Shown here: positions 11,401 to 22,495 of the stretch, in pieces
How the letters are laid out: each line of letters starts with the position of its first letter
Numbering within the stretch: the stretch's first letter is position 1
Origin: Pleurotus ostreatus/Saccharomyces cerevisiae fusant
Taxonomy: Eukaryota; Opisthokonta
Assembly (NCBI GenBank): GCA_024196135.1
Contig: JAMQCK010000049.1
Location: 62,001-126,000 of the forward strand
Length of the DNA: 64,000 bases
Direction: 5' to 3'
Translations under genes and position numbers: made by a program
Notes under the pieces: generated by a model
Told to the model about the DNA's origin: nothing
The model's input: the letters and a program-made list of their open reading frames with translations, nothing else
Databases searched by the model: none

Positions 11401-12330
11401 CCGGCTTCATCCTCGTGCTCAACCTCTGGACGGGCAAGCACGCGAGCCTGCAGCCGAACCCGAAGGACCTGGATGATGTCTACAAGTGCATGCGCATGCT
11501 GCGCGCGTGCGAGGAGCGGTGGCACAGCGCGGGGCGGCAGTATGACTGCCTGCGGCACCTGGCGAACGCGGCGGAGGTGGGGATGCCGACGTGGGAGGTG
11601 TATGAGAATGCGAACAAGAAGCGGAAGAGGGTGTTTGAGGAGGGGGTGGGGGTGGGGGCGGCGGGCTCGTCGCAGGATGGGTCGCCGGCGACGACGAATA
11701 GCTCTTTGGAGGTGGTCACGCCGCAGACGACGAGTGCGCTGCAGGCGGCGGCGGCTGTGGCGGGGCCGGTGGCAAGCCCGGAGCCTCCAAGCATCGCGGA
11801 TAGCGCGGGAATGCTCGACTTCGGCATGGATTACAATCAGCAGTTCCCGGCCGACGCGTCCTTGCTGGATGGGTTATCGGGGTCCACGTTCTCCTCGGCA
11901 ACGCTCTCCTCTGCGCCGCAGTCGCAATTTGGTGGCGACGCGTTGGCGGGCATCGACTTTGGCCTCGGCACCAACTCTCACTCGCTGTCCTCGAATTCAC
12001 TGTCACCAGGCCTCGACAGCCTAGCGGGCAACGTCAACGGCGCCAGCCCCGACGGTGCGACGGCGATACAGGGAACTTCAGGGTCATCATCGCTCGCTCC
12101 CTACGACAACTTCCAGTTCAGCTTCAACATGCCCGCGCCTCCTGGCCTGAACATGCTCATGTGGAACTCTATGTCGCTCGAGATGGGGTGCGTACTCCTT
12201 GGTGTCCGTGCTATCGAGGATGCGTGACTGACTGCGCTTCAGCAACGAGGATAGCTGGACGCAACTGCTAACAGGTTTGTCGAGCTTGACGCCTGTCAGA
12301 CGAGAGGACGATGATGGCGGTAACACTTGA
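8425..12330 (+). CDS. Zn2Cys6 fungal transcription factor with fungal-specific TF domain
   Basis: Eighteen exons give 846 residues: 8425-8500, 8551-8556, 8615-8645, 8698-8725, 8779-8802, 8851-8870, 8918-8972, 9087-9274, 9386-9509, 9685-9828, 10026-10098, 10151-10308, 10449-10600, 10668-10736, 10788-10947, 10998-11106, 11152-12187, 12243-12330. The first exons build a perfect C-x2-C-x6-C-x9-C-x2-C-x6-C binuclear zinc cluster (GACDNCKKRKTKC...CSTC...ECTH) followed by a short coiled-coil (YVETLERRLKVLERLF). The fungal-specific TF domain begins near LLDKLVELYFEHINLYFPLLHR. The C-terminal third is Ser/Asn/Gly/Gln-rich, as in activation regions. All joins keep frame. The 6-nt exon 2 supplies the third cysteine. 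It lies between the methyltransferase and the kinase-like gene, with no counterpart in the right-hand duplicate. Confidence 0.9.
9548..9628. repeat. 27-bp minisatellite inside intron 9 of the Zn2Cys6 gene
   Basis: Three imperfect copies of a ~27-bp unit containing CACGTTCTCCACGCGACGCC lie wholly within the intron 9510-9684 and lengthen it to 175 nt, about three times the usual intron size here. Confidence 0.8.
9885..9956. repeat. 24-bp minisatellite inside intron 10 of the Zn2Cys6 gene
   Basis: Three copies of CGTATGCACGTTCCGCCTCA(GTAR), at 9885-9908, 9909-9932 and 9933-9956, lie inside the 197-nt intron 9829-10025. Confidence 0.85.
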
Positions 12331-13608
12331 AATTGCGCGGTGCCTTGTGTATACTTTGTACTCATGATATCCAGCCCTACTTGACCAGCCAGAGTCTGGA
12401 CGCTTTCCTTGCGTGAGTCATTGACAGGCGCGACAGGCAGGTCATCCAGGCCACTCTTCATTCTGGCGCCCGCAAAGCGACTTCTCTCGCGTTATCCATA
12501 GCTCCTGGCGCTTGCTGTCACTCCATGGGTAGATCACTCTCGGCAGTCGTCGCCGACATCGCACCTGAGAAGCAGCTTCCATGTACTTCCTAGCGCCCAG
12601 TCATACTTCCCAGCGCCTAACAGAGCGCGGGGGACGCCAGTGGTAGGAATTGTATACCCGACGCTTCCAAGTGGAGAAGAATCTGCACTGTTCGGCCGCG
12701 GGCTGGCGAAATCCGACGAGCAAGGAGAAGGATGGACACGACGTGAAATCGCCGCGCGCGTCCTCACTCCTTGTAAGAGGGACTCAACGGTTTATCGCAG
12801 ATGGCCCCGCTTCGCGCCCCAGCTTGCATGGCGTCGTGTCGGCGCTTCTGAATGCAGAATTCGAGCCAAACGAATATTATAGTGAGTCGAGCGGGGGTCT
12901 GACTCACCGTAAAGTTCAAAGTAGGCGCCATGATATTCAGTCTGTACCCCGAGTCACGAAGGGCGAAGCGCTACTCAATTTACTCATTTTCTCAGCGTCC
13001 CGTCGTATGGCGCCTATACTTTACCTCAGGCTCTGCGCCACACTACGTAGGTCAATTTATATACTTGCGAGTGAACTTACGGCGTCAACAGTGGCTCGGA
13101 ATGTTCCGCTACAAAGAGGGTGACGAATGTAACTTGCTGGTGTCGGACTATCTCGCCCAGTACTATCTTTGAAGCCGACAATGATACGAAGCGCCCGACA
13201 ATCTGGGAAACAGTAGATGGATGCTTCCTTGGATATTGTGGTATGAAATAGAACAGCAGATCTTCCCTCACCGGAGCTTTCGACCGTGTAACCGCTCCAA
13301 AGCGTCGTTGAGCCCCGGAATTGAATGCGGCGTGGGGAAGCATGACTGGAGGGGCCGCCGGGCCAGGTTGAACCCTACAGTCGTGCAGCGTCAACATACT
13401 GTCAAGGTCTGAAGGGTCTCACGCAAGCAGGTCTACATCATGTCTCTGACATCGCGAAAGTATTGGGAGAAGATATGCACGTGATGAGTTGATATGGCCG
13501 TGACCCACGCGTATTCAGTTCAACTTCTACAGCTACCATCATCATAGGCGCCCGCAAGTATCCTCTTTAGCATTACATAGAAACATCACAGCGCCGTTGA
13601 ACCCCTTC
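12331..13608. other. Intergenic region with a relic of the duplicated segment
   Basis: No intact gene is supported. Two stretches match the opposite strand of the right-hand duplicate. The first is 12900-13100 (CTGACTCACC..AAAGTTCAA.GTAGGCGCCATGAT, then TTTATATAC..ACGGCGTCAACAG), matching 43380-43165. The second is 13503-13556 (ACCCACGCGTATTCAGTTCA...), matching 42245-42190. The second lies just upstream of the kinase-like gene on both sides and is probably its promoter. Confidence 0.65.
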
Positions 13609-15121
13609 ATGCCCCTTCAATCTCGCTTCACAGCTGCAGCGACGATAGTTGTCGTTGTCGCCACCTCCGCCTATCTGGCATGGTCGGCTACTGCGACGTA
13701 CCTGCGGCCAAGGAAGCGTAGGAGACTGATAGAGAGGGTAAGAGAATGTGTGGCGCGCGACTCGTTGGCTGAGGCCACAGACAGCTACCTACTTCACTTC
13801 GTGCGTGGCGATTGCCACAGCACGAAGATGGTGGCTTCCGGTTTTGGATGGACTTGGCGACGATTCTACAAGAAGCAGGCCTTGTGACGTGGCAGGTCTC
13901 AAGCATAGGATTGCAACGACCACCCAACGATAGCGATATATCCCCCAACGGATACGTATATGCGACGAATACCCGTCAAGAGGGAAGCGGGCCTGGGAAG
14001 GTCGCGCACCTTCGCATTCACTGGTTCTCGGTGCGTCGCTCAAGGTCCCACATACGCCCTTCGTCTGATGATTATCCGCCAGAACTTTTCCAGTCATGCC
14101 GTTCGCACGAGCGGCGGGCAGGACGCTGTCCTGCGTGTAGTGGCCATCCGCGACGAGGGCCGCGAGCAGCTGCGCATTTGGCGCAAGCTGGCTACAGCGC
14201 CACATGCGCTGATTAGCGAGAATCATACCCTCCCATTCCTCCAAGAACTTAATTTGGAGCACATCACCTTTGCTGTATTCCCCTATGTCTCCCAGCCCAT
14301 GGATAGAATTTATGGGGGCTGGGCGAAGAACTCCGTTGGGGACATACTTGATGCGATCATGCAAGCACTTGAGGTCAGTCGGCTGCGTTGACTCGCCTTA
14401 CAGACGCTCTAACGAATTTCTACAGGGTCTAGCGTACATTCACTCACTCGGCATCGCGCATAGGGTCGGTCGATTCAGCTACATGAGAATTTACGCTAAT
14501 TCCCCCTTCCCTATAGGATGCCTTCAAGTACAATTTCCTCATGCAGTTCTATCCCGAATCCCTACTCACGCGCGCAATCCCCATCTCCCAACCCCGCGTC
14601 TACCTCATCGACTTCGAGACCGCGATTGAGTTTCCTGAGGATTGTCCACCATCGGACCGCGTCTGCGCCGGGCTTCCATGCATAAATTCCATCTCCGACG
14701 CCGACAAGTACATGCCTCCGCGTATCCCTGAAATGGATACCGGGGAGCCTTACGATCCCTTCAAGCTCGACGTCTGGCAGCTTGCGACGTCGCTGCTAGA
14801 TTTTGATGTGCGTCGAATATCGTTTACCTTGCGTTCCTGTTGTCTGCTTTACTTTCTCTCTGACCTGACGAGCTATAGACCACCTTGCCAGCGGTGGAAG
14901 AGGTCTTTGCCTATATGAGGTCCGACGACCCTGCAGACCGTTTGACCGCCCAAGAGGCCTTGACGCGTCTTCGTCAATGTCTCGAGGATATACCGCCCAA
15001 GTCGCTTTTGATTCCTCCCGTCATCGAGTATGGCCCTGGGTGCCCGAGAAGTTCAGAGCTCAGAGCTATGTGCGTGACTAGGGCCAAAAGCCCTGTCGTC
15101 CCACTCCAGACCGATTCCTGA
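12896..15121 (+). repeat. Left arm of inverted segmental duplication (core)
   Basis: This arm is homologous to 43380-40691 read on the minus strand. It covers intergenic sequence, the kinase-like promoter and the whole kinase-like gene, whose exons 2-6 have identical lengths (246, 291, 39, 291, 243 nt) in both arms. The O-methyltransferase gene at 7147-7883 belongs to the same duplicated block but is displaced by the regulator gene. Confidence 0.85.
13609..15121 (+). CDS. Membrane-anchored kinase-like protein (probable pseudokinase), copy 1
   Basis: Six exons (13609-13737, 13785-14030, 14083-14373, 14426-14464, 14517-14807, 14879-15121) encode 412 residues. Residues about 8-30 are a hydrophobic anchor followed by a basic stretch (RPRKRRRLIERV). 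The rest is a divergent protein kinase fold. The VAIK-like strand reads VVAIRDEG with Arg for Lys; the HRD loop is intact across an intron (AHR-DAFKYNF, with Asn at the right spacing); the DFG motif is DFE (LIDFETA). A C-lobe with DVWQLATSL and a terminal Arg-rich region is visible. Such degenerate kinases are common in Agaricomycetes. Without the lysine and DFG glycine, catalysis is doubtful. The first in-frame ATG is used and matches copy 2. Confidence 0.85.
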
Positions 15122-15709
15122 TCGTACGTCGGGCACGTCGGGCTCGCCAGCTCACAGTCAACTTCCGCGCGCGCGCATCAAGTGAACAAACTCGGAGAAA
15201 CAGATCTCTCCGAAGCAGTTTCGCAGCGACACCACACATCCTTCGCGAATTGAGATCATATATACATTGGGTAACACATTGTACTCATCACAGTACACGA
15301 ATAAGACCGAACCAAACAACTACCGTAATCTACGTCTATATACACGAATTTCGTGGCGCGAAGCAAGTCTATAGGGCATGAGAGAGGATCTACGGAAAGG
15401 AAAAGATATGCATGTTATTTACTTCGATGATGTCTATGGGATAGTAAACGCACGCCCGCTGGGAGTCCACGGCGACGGCGGCGAGAGATACAGAGGACTG
15501 AGCCGGGGGTGAGATGGGGACAGATTCATTAGATAGTAGACGGTAGCCAGAGCGGGATAGTAAGCAAGGTAAGCGTTCTTGCGCTAAGCAATACAAGCAC
15601 CACACACTGCAGCCCAAATAAGTAGGAGAGGGAGAGGAAAGGAATTAGAGGAGGGTGAGAGGGGAGGGGGGTAGGAACAACCAACTGAAGGGAAACGGTA
15701 GCCAGCTTA
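15122..15709. other. Convergent intergenic region
   Basis: No gene is supported. It is the 3' space between the kinase-like gene and Cre1. AG-rich runs near 15620-15670 look like untranslated region. Confidence 0.5.
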
Positions 15710-18700
15710 TTAGATCGTAACATTCATCCGCGCCGCCGCCTCGACCGCCGCAAAGCTCGGGAGCTCTGGCCGTTCGATCTCCATCTCGACCTCAGGCCCT
15801 TCGACGGCGGGCTTCTCCGCAGGCGCGGACTCCGTCGCCTTCGCGTCCGGCGTATGCTCGGCCTCCTTCACCTCCACGACAAGTCCCGTGGGGCCCTTCT
15901 TGGCCGCGCCCGCCTCCGCAGCGGCTTCGCCATCCCCTTCTGGCGACGTGCGCCCGCTGGGACCCGTGGACGGACCACCTGACGAGGACCCAGATGGACC
16001 ACTCGACGTCGATGGGCCGGGCGAGCCACTCCTGCTCCCCGCGCTCGCGCTCTTCGGGCCTGGGGAACCCTTGCGGCTGGGACCGTGCGACGCCAGCTTG
16101 AGAGGTGGGAGCTGGACCGGGGGGCTGCCACCGCGACTTGAAGCCGCCGAGCGCGCGTAGGGATGCGATAGCGAGGAAGACGAGGAAGCGAAGCCACTGT
16201 GCGGGACGATTGGTGTCATGCCGAAAGCCAGTCGCACGGAATGGGCCAGGTGATGATGCTGGTGGTGATGAGGACGCTCTCCCGGTGCACCGTGGTGCTG
16301 CAGCTCACGACCGTGCTGCTCCTTCGCTGATAGATGGTGCACATCTTTCCCAGGGTGAAGGTCCTTCGGGGCGTGGGGATGGTGACCAGGGCTTCCCGCA
16401 CGCGAACTGCCAGCGCTGTTCATGGCGGGGCTGCTACGACTGCTTGTCGAGGTGCTCCCGCTAGCGGACAGCTGCGGCGTGCTGCCAGCAGGCGGTGGAG
16501 GCGGTGGACTTGTCATCGCGCCTGAAGGAGTGTTAGCAAATGTATTCCAGCAAAAACATATCGATACTCACCCTCGCCAACGAGGCCAGGTGGCGGCAAC
16601 ATCATCGGGCCCGGACTGCCAGCGCGACTAGGCGCAGTGCTGTGCAAGTTGAGCGTCCGCAGCGGGCCAAGGAAGGGCGAAGTCGACGGCGTGTACCCAA
16701 GAGCCTGTCCCGCGCCAGGAGACACGGCACCACTGGGCGACCGCGACGAGCCATCATGCTCGTTGCTCCGTCCACGAGCTGTACTCGAAGACGAGGAACG
16801 CGCGTCGGAAGTGCGAACGCCTGAGTAGCCGCGACCGATGGTCAGACCATCGTCGTCGTCCGACACCGGAGAGGGCGTGTCGCGCGAGTACATCGAGCGA
16901 TGATTCGAGTACGAATCACGCGGCGGATGCGCGCGCCCATACGACGAAAGCGGAGGCGGGTACCCGTACGGCGTGCTGCCATGTATCCTATAGACGCCTG
17001 CAAGAAAGTAGTTAGATCAGACGACTGGACCGAACGAAGCGGCTTGAACATACTGTAGGGCCCACCTGCTAGATGACCAGTGCTCTTGCTGCTCGGGAGG
17101 CGCGCGCGCGGCGGCTCGATGTCGTCCGCCTTGATGGGCTTGCCACCGACCGTCATCCACGCCGGACCACTGAGCCTGCGCTTCGGCGGCTGGTGCTCCT
17201 TCTCGTCCTCCTCCGCGTCGCCCATTTCCGCGTCCTCCTCCTCCACATCATACGCGTGCTCCTGCTCCTTCTCCCACTTCCTCCTCATCTCCTCCTCGTC
17301 CTCAATCGCACTCCCGCCACTGCGCTCATTGGAAACCCCAAAGTATCCCGGCGCATTTCCAAAGTATCCCTCCTCGCGCTCGCTGGGCCGCCGCATGCGG
17401 CCAAACATGAACGGCGTCGACACAGGGCTCGTCGTCGCGCTCTTGCTCAGGCGCGAGAAGCTCAGGTTCATCCCAAACCCGCGCCGGCGGGCGTCCTCGG
17501 CGAACTCTCGGCGGGCGAGCTCCCCGCGTCCGTCCACGTCGGATCGACGCCGGCGGGCCAGCTCGCGGTCCATGGGTCCGGGAGAGGCGCCGCCCGGGGA
17601 GCCTCCCCGTCGTGCACCAGGTTCGCCCACCCGTTCGTCCACTCCGTAGCCGCCGGCCCCTGCCCCGCCCCCGCCCCCGTCTCGCTCGTCAGGCTCAGCA
17701 GCGGGTACGGGTTCTCGGCCGTGGGCGTCAGGATGCCCAGGTCCCCGTCCCACCCCCGCAGCGCGGCGCGCCACTGCGCCGGGTGCTGCTCGGGCGGCGG
17801 CATCGTCTCGCTCGCGCGCGGCGTCGACCGCCCGCTCACGTTGCTCTCGCTCCGCGCCATCGGCGGCGGCAGCGGCGCGGCCGGCGGCTCGTTCGTACCC
17901 GCCGTCGCGGTCGCGGGCCAGGCGTCCCAGCCCTTCAGCATCCATTCGTCCGGCGAGAAAGTCCCGCCGAAACCGATGAGTGGCCTCACCGAGTTTCGTG
18001 CTGTTGTGGTCGTCGGGCGTGCCATTACTCCCGTCTTCGTCTCTCCTTCCGTCGTGCTGCCCGTCGTGTATGGCGGCGGTTCGCATGTTGACATGCGCAC
18101 GGCGAAGTGCTTCGGCGTGTCGTGCTTCGTATTCCGCACGGCGTAATGCCTCCTCTCGCTCGAGGGTATAGAGCTCGTCCATAGCGAGTGAGGAGAGCGA
18201 GGCGAAGGCATTTCCTGGTGGAGGTCCTCCTGGTGTGGGTGGCATGGACGCTGAATGGGGAAAGGCTCCAGCAGCGTGTGCGAAGTTGAACCCAGGGGCG
18301 CCACCGGGCATGCCGTTTGCGCCAGGAAAAGCTGCGCCGGACGGAGGGAAGGAGCTACTGGGTTGGAAGGCCGCGCCAGGAGGGAAGCCCTGAGCAGCGT
18401 TCATGTCGAAGCCGTAAGGGTATCCGTGGTGGTTGTAGGCTTCGTAATTATGGTATGCAGGGTGCGAGGGCGTGCGTTCATAGCCGTAGTCGTGATATCC
18501 GGCAGCATGGTCGTAGGGGTGATAGTGGTGTGCATGGTGGTGATGGTGTCGACGAGAATGCGGTCCGTCTATGAGCGAGGTCGGGCGCGCGTAAGACTCG
18601 GCCTGTGAGACGTGTCAGTGTGGGCCATGAGACGCTTCCGGGCCGGCTTCCCGGAGGAACAAACGGAGTGGGGCAAGAAGAGTGATGTGGCGATATGATG

Positions 18701-19819
18701 ACACGCAATGTGGGGAGCCAAGAAGGGAAATGTGGGGAAAACTGCTTGAAAGGCGTGCGCCCGGCAGAACGCGGATCGGGCGCCCAGCCTCAGTGCCCAC
18801 GCACACGCGACGACGGCAGTGTGCGACTAGGGAGTACGATGAAGCGGTACTCCCATGGGGAAGTACGACGAGGAACGTGCGTGAGGGGATAGGGTATAGG
18901 GGTGAGGGACAAGGGAGGGTGGTATAGCGACGCGGGGAGTACAAGGAAGAGGCAATGGTGAAGAGTTACTCACCTCGTCGTCACTGTTCGCGCGACTACG
19001 AGCCTTCTTTTTGATCCTCATGCCGCGATCCCGGTCAATCATGGCGCGCTCGCCCACAGACTTCGCCCGCTGGTATTCGAGCGCAGCCCTGTCGAACTCG
19101 CGCTGATCGACGGGGTTGACATCGGGTCGGTATGCGCCACGGCCAGCCTTGTCAAAGGCGTCGACGTCGTTGCGGTAGCGCTCGGGGTCATGTCGATAGC
19201 GGTCGACGGCGTCGACCTCAATCTCAGACTCGGACGTCGTCGAGCTATCGCCCTCGGACGAGGAAGGGGGAGGGTAGCGAGGGCGCAGTGCAGCCGATGT
19301 CGAGGCGGGATAATTGGGTGCGGGGTAATCGGAGCCGGGCGGTGTAGAGTAAGCGGGGCTGAGAGGGTTGCCGTTGCCGGGGTACCCCGCGCCTAGATAC
19401 GGGGATGCGCCTTGAGGTCCAGGCGGGCCTCGGGCGATGTGCCGCGCCTTCATGCCCTTCTTCTGCCTGTTCGCGGCCTCCTTCATGGCGGCCTGCTCAG
19501 CCTGCGAGGTGTTCTTGCGCGCGACATGGGTATTGTGGTCCGCGTTGTGGATGCGCGAGTGTCGGGTAAGCTCATCGGAGCGGGAGAAGCGCTTCTCGCA
19601 GCCGGGGAACGTGCAGACGAAGGGCTTCTCGCCGGTGTGCGTGCGTATATGACGTGTCTGGTGCTCGAGGCGACTGAAGGCACGGCCGCAGGAGGGGTAC
19701 GGACACTTGTAGGGGCGGGGGACGAGCTTCTCGCCAGGCTTGGGTGCGTTATTGCCGGCGGAGGCGTCGGCGCCGTTGCCCTCTGGGATGACGGCGGCGG
19801 TTGCATCAGCGTCGGTCAT
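15710..19819 (-). CDS. cre1: Carbon catabolite repressor Cre1/CreA/Mig1 (C2H2 zinc finger)
   Basis: Start ATG 19819. Confident exons are 19819-18974, 18602-18101, 16997-16572 and 16521-15710, plus a middle block 18045-17054 that changes frame once. Two C2H2 fingers at residues about 37-91 ([27 protein letters not shown] and [25 protein letters not shown], each described in part) are the Mig1/CreA signature that binds SYGGRG sites and represses genes for alternative carbon sources. Later parts are His/Tyr-rich ([14 protein letters not shown]), Glu/Arg-rich ([20 protein letters not shown]) and Ser/Pro-rich. An intron 18100-18046 moves the reading into a frame with strong coding bias. A return to the original frame near 17605-17608 needs a second intron or a one-base indel in a G4 run. 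The first intron is unusually long (371 nt). Confidence 0.85.
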
Positions 19820-21637
19820 GGTGCTACGGAGCGTTAACGCCGGGCGAATGCAGGGAGGGGCAAGGCACGCACGTCGACGCAATCCCGACTACTATCGCTT
19901 ATCGGTGTGTCCCAGGTTGCGGGGAGAGTTCGTGGTGAAAGACGGCTGGTCGTCGAGGAGGACGGGGCCGTCGGTGGCAGGATGGTAGTTGGAGAAAAAA
20001 TGTAATCGGCCGAGGAAAGACCACCGCGCGGGAGAGAGCAAATAGGGTGAGTGACGCCCCAAAATGGAAGCCGATCGATTTTCAAGGGCGCCGCAACGAA
20101 TATCCTGGCGTGCGTGGTCGCGCTCTGGGCGTCGGGGGCGGGCTGCTGACTGGCGGGCTGTTGCTCTGGGGAGTCCGGGCGGAGGAGATGATGGTCAAGA
20201 TGCAAGACGGGGCGTGCGAAACGCACCCCGCGTCGCCGCCGGTGATACCGGACGGTTACGCCCGCCGTGAGCCAGGTTCGAATTTCTTCTGCCCCTTTCC
20301 GTACTTCCCTTATCTGGGGAAAATGACGATATGGATGCGGGATGCGCCGATGCTCGCCCCCCGCCCCCGTCGCCGGCCTCGGGGGGCGCGCCCTCGCCGA
20401 CGTCGCGCGCGATCCCCTGGGGACTGCACCGCCCGCCTGCGCTCCCGCCGATGCCGGGCCCCGCCGGAGGGGATCATGTGGGCGGGGACAGGGATGACGC
20501 GCGCACGCCCCCTCGCTTCCTCCCCGCGCGACAGACCCCATCGCCCACTGGCTCGGCCATCCCAGCCAAGCCGCGCCGCCGCCTTTTTCCCAAGTAAGGC
20601 AATTTTCTTATTTTACGCCCATCGTCGCGATGCCCAGCGCTGCCGCCTCTGCCCCGCGCCGGCACGGCCGCGGAGGTCTCCGCCCCCGCGTTCTCGGCTC
20701 GGCCCCGCTCATCACTGCCGTTGAACCGTGCATGCACCGCCTCGGTGGACTCCAACGTGGCGCTTGCTGTTTCGGGCTTGCCAAAGCTTGCCAAACACCC
20801 GCCTCCAAGCGCTGCGCCTCGGCTCGCAGCAAAGGACGCCAATCGACCCCGGCGTGCTCTCGCGATCCCCCGCACCCCTCGCGTAATCGCTCCGCACCCA
20901 AGCCCTCTTCTGATGCGCTCCATGTCCAACTCCAGCGCGCCCATCCCAGGCAATTTCTCCGCGGTTTCTCCAGCCGCTTCGACTCTGCCTGCAAACCAAA
21001 TCGCTCTGGCTTCGACCTCTGCCGCTCTGTTGCGGCCTATATCGCTTCTCCTTCGACCCATGCCGCTCTGTCTCGACCCCTGCGGCTTCGTCCACCGCTG
21101 CTCAACTGCTCACTTGGCCGGGGGATACTTCCACGTTCGCGCGCTCGCCGTCTGAATGCAGCTGTTCTAAGTACGTCCGCACCCTCGTAGCGACCTGATA
21201 GGCGTATCGCAGGCTGAGAGTGGAAGCGCTCAGGTTCGTGTGGACTCAACGCTGTTCGTAATAGTCCAGCACACCTCCGCGTAATATCCCTGCGCGACAA
21301 TCTGAACCGCATGCGTCGACCTACTCGCATCATCTCCAGAACGCTTTATGCGCCTATCGCGCCGTCTCACCTCGACGTCCGAATCGGAAGCGGTTGACTC
21401 ACCAACGGGCGCGGTTACTGTAAATTGCTCGACGGTCGACGTCGAACGTTCAGGGGTCTGGGCGCAGGGGAGTACGCTCCCTCCTTGATGCTGAGAAGAT
21501 TTGTGGCAATATTCATGGACGGACAAAGGAAACGACAGCGTGCCTGGCGGGACGCACGATGTCGCCCGGCCTTCGTGCGTGCGATGTTCGGCTGGACTCA
21601 CATTGTACGGCCAACGTTGTTTGATTTTACTCGTAGC
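19820..21637. other. Long GC-rich region upstream of cre1
   Basis: About 1.8 kb without a convincing gene. Open frames exist on both strands at once, as expected for GC-rich non-coding DNA, and none has a domain or consistent codon bias. Several CTGGGG/GCGGGG-like hexamers near 20160-20500 could be Cre1 sites, but this is weak given the composition. Confidence 0.5.
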
Positions 21638-21639
21638 TA

Positions 21640-22037
21640 CTATGGGTCACCCAGTGTATAAACGTACCGATCGCTACGTTGACACACTGTCTAGGGGACG
21701 TTTGTTGAGCGATTTCCGCCCGGAAAAAAAGCGTACATAGGTTTTCGAATGCCCTGCACACGATGGCGAAGACCGCTTGTCCATAGCTACAGTCATTCTG
21801 TAGATGCTCGCTGGAAACCGCTCGGACGCTGTTGATGGGCATGATCCCATCAAAACCTCGTGTCGCGGCGTCCAGCACCAACGGTTGCAGCTACGCGGAA
21901 GCGGTCTTCACCATCGTGTTCTGCGCATATAAAAGTATAGGAGTACAATTTTTTCGGGTAGCAATCGGCCGCCAAACGTCGACAGGACAGTGTGTCAACG
22001 TAGAGATCGGTAGGTTTATACACTGGGTGACCCATAG
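21640..22037. mobile_element. Fold-back MITE with very long inverted repeats, TA target
   Basis: The two ends are inverted copies starting CTATGGGTCACCCAGTGTAT and continuing, imperfectly, through about 200 bp each. The arms meet at a small central palindrome, TTGATGGG-catgat-CCCATCAA (21832-21853). The element is flanked on both sides by TA (21638-21639 and 22038-22039), consistent with a TA target-site duplication as used by Tc1/mariner-type transposases. There is no transposase. Both arms contain mirrored short open frames, a consequence of the palindrome. Arm divergence (about one change in five by eye) suggests it is not recent. Confidence 0.85.
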
Positions 22038-22039
22038 TA

Positions 22040-22495
22040 TTTCTTTGAGCTCAAGCTCTGGCTCAAGACTTGGATTTGACGATGGAAGTTGATCTGCCTA
22101 GTTTGCACGGATGGGTCTCAGGCAACAACGCGCCTGACAGCTTCCGCCCCTTCGCTCATCTGTCGTGGTGGTCATGTCCGTAGCGTCAATCTACCTGTCG
22201 TTCACACCATCTACTTCGCAATGAAACCCATCGAGCAACCGTCATCAGCGCAATGCTTCGCCGCCCACATCTGTATAGCTCGCCACCCACATCTATATCG
22301 GTCTACCAGAAATCCCATCTACAGAAATCCCAAATACAAAACTCTCTAATCATCCTCGCCTCCGAGCCTTTGCCTCACCATCAGCGACGTCTAGTGCCAC
22401 AAACCCACCCTCCTGTGATACCTTCCGAGTATCGTACTCCCCTTCGTCTTTCTACCACACCCTCCCCTTTGTCCTTCTACCATCCATTCCTAGGC
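22040..22495. other. Intergenic region
   Basis: No gene is seen. A short CATCTAYA-rich stretch near 22262-22340 has internal near-repeats. It should contain the 3' end of the queuosine salvage gene. Confidence 0.5.

Noticed and set aside
12650..13123. 157-codon frame in the intergenic region
   Set aside because: It lacks an ATG start and domain. The region aligns with the non-coding part of the right duplicate.
7147..15121. Secondary-metabolite gene cluster
   Set aside because: A methyltransferase and a Zn2Cys6 regulator are adjacent, but no polyketide synthase, NRPS, terpene cyclase or P450 is in the window.
20047..21190. Several long frames on both strands upstream of cre1
   Set aside because: They overlap each other on both strands, a sign of GC-rich non-coding DNA, with no motif or splice-consistent extension.
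21627..22092. Mirrored protein-coding genes inside the MITE
   Set aside because: The similar frames on opposite strands follow from the inverted repeat itself. No domain is present.
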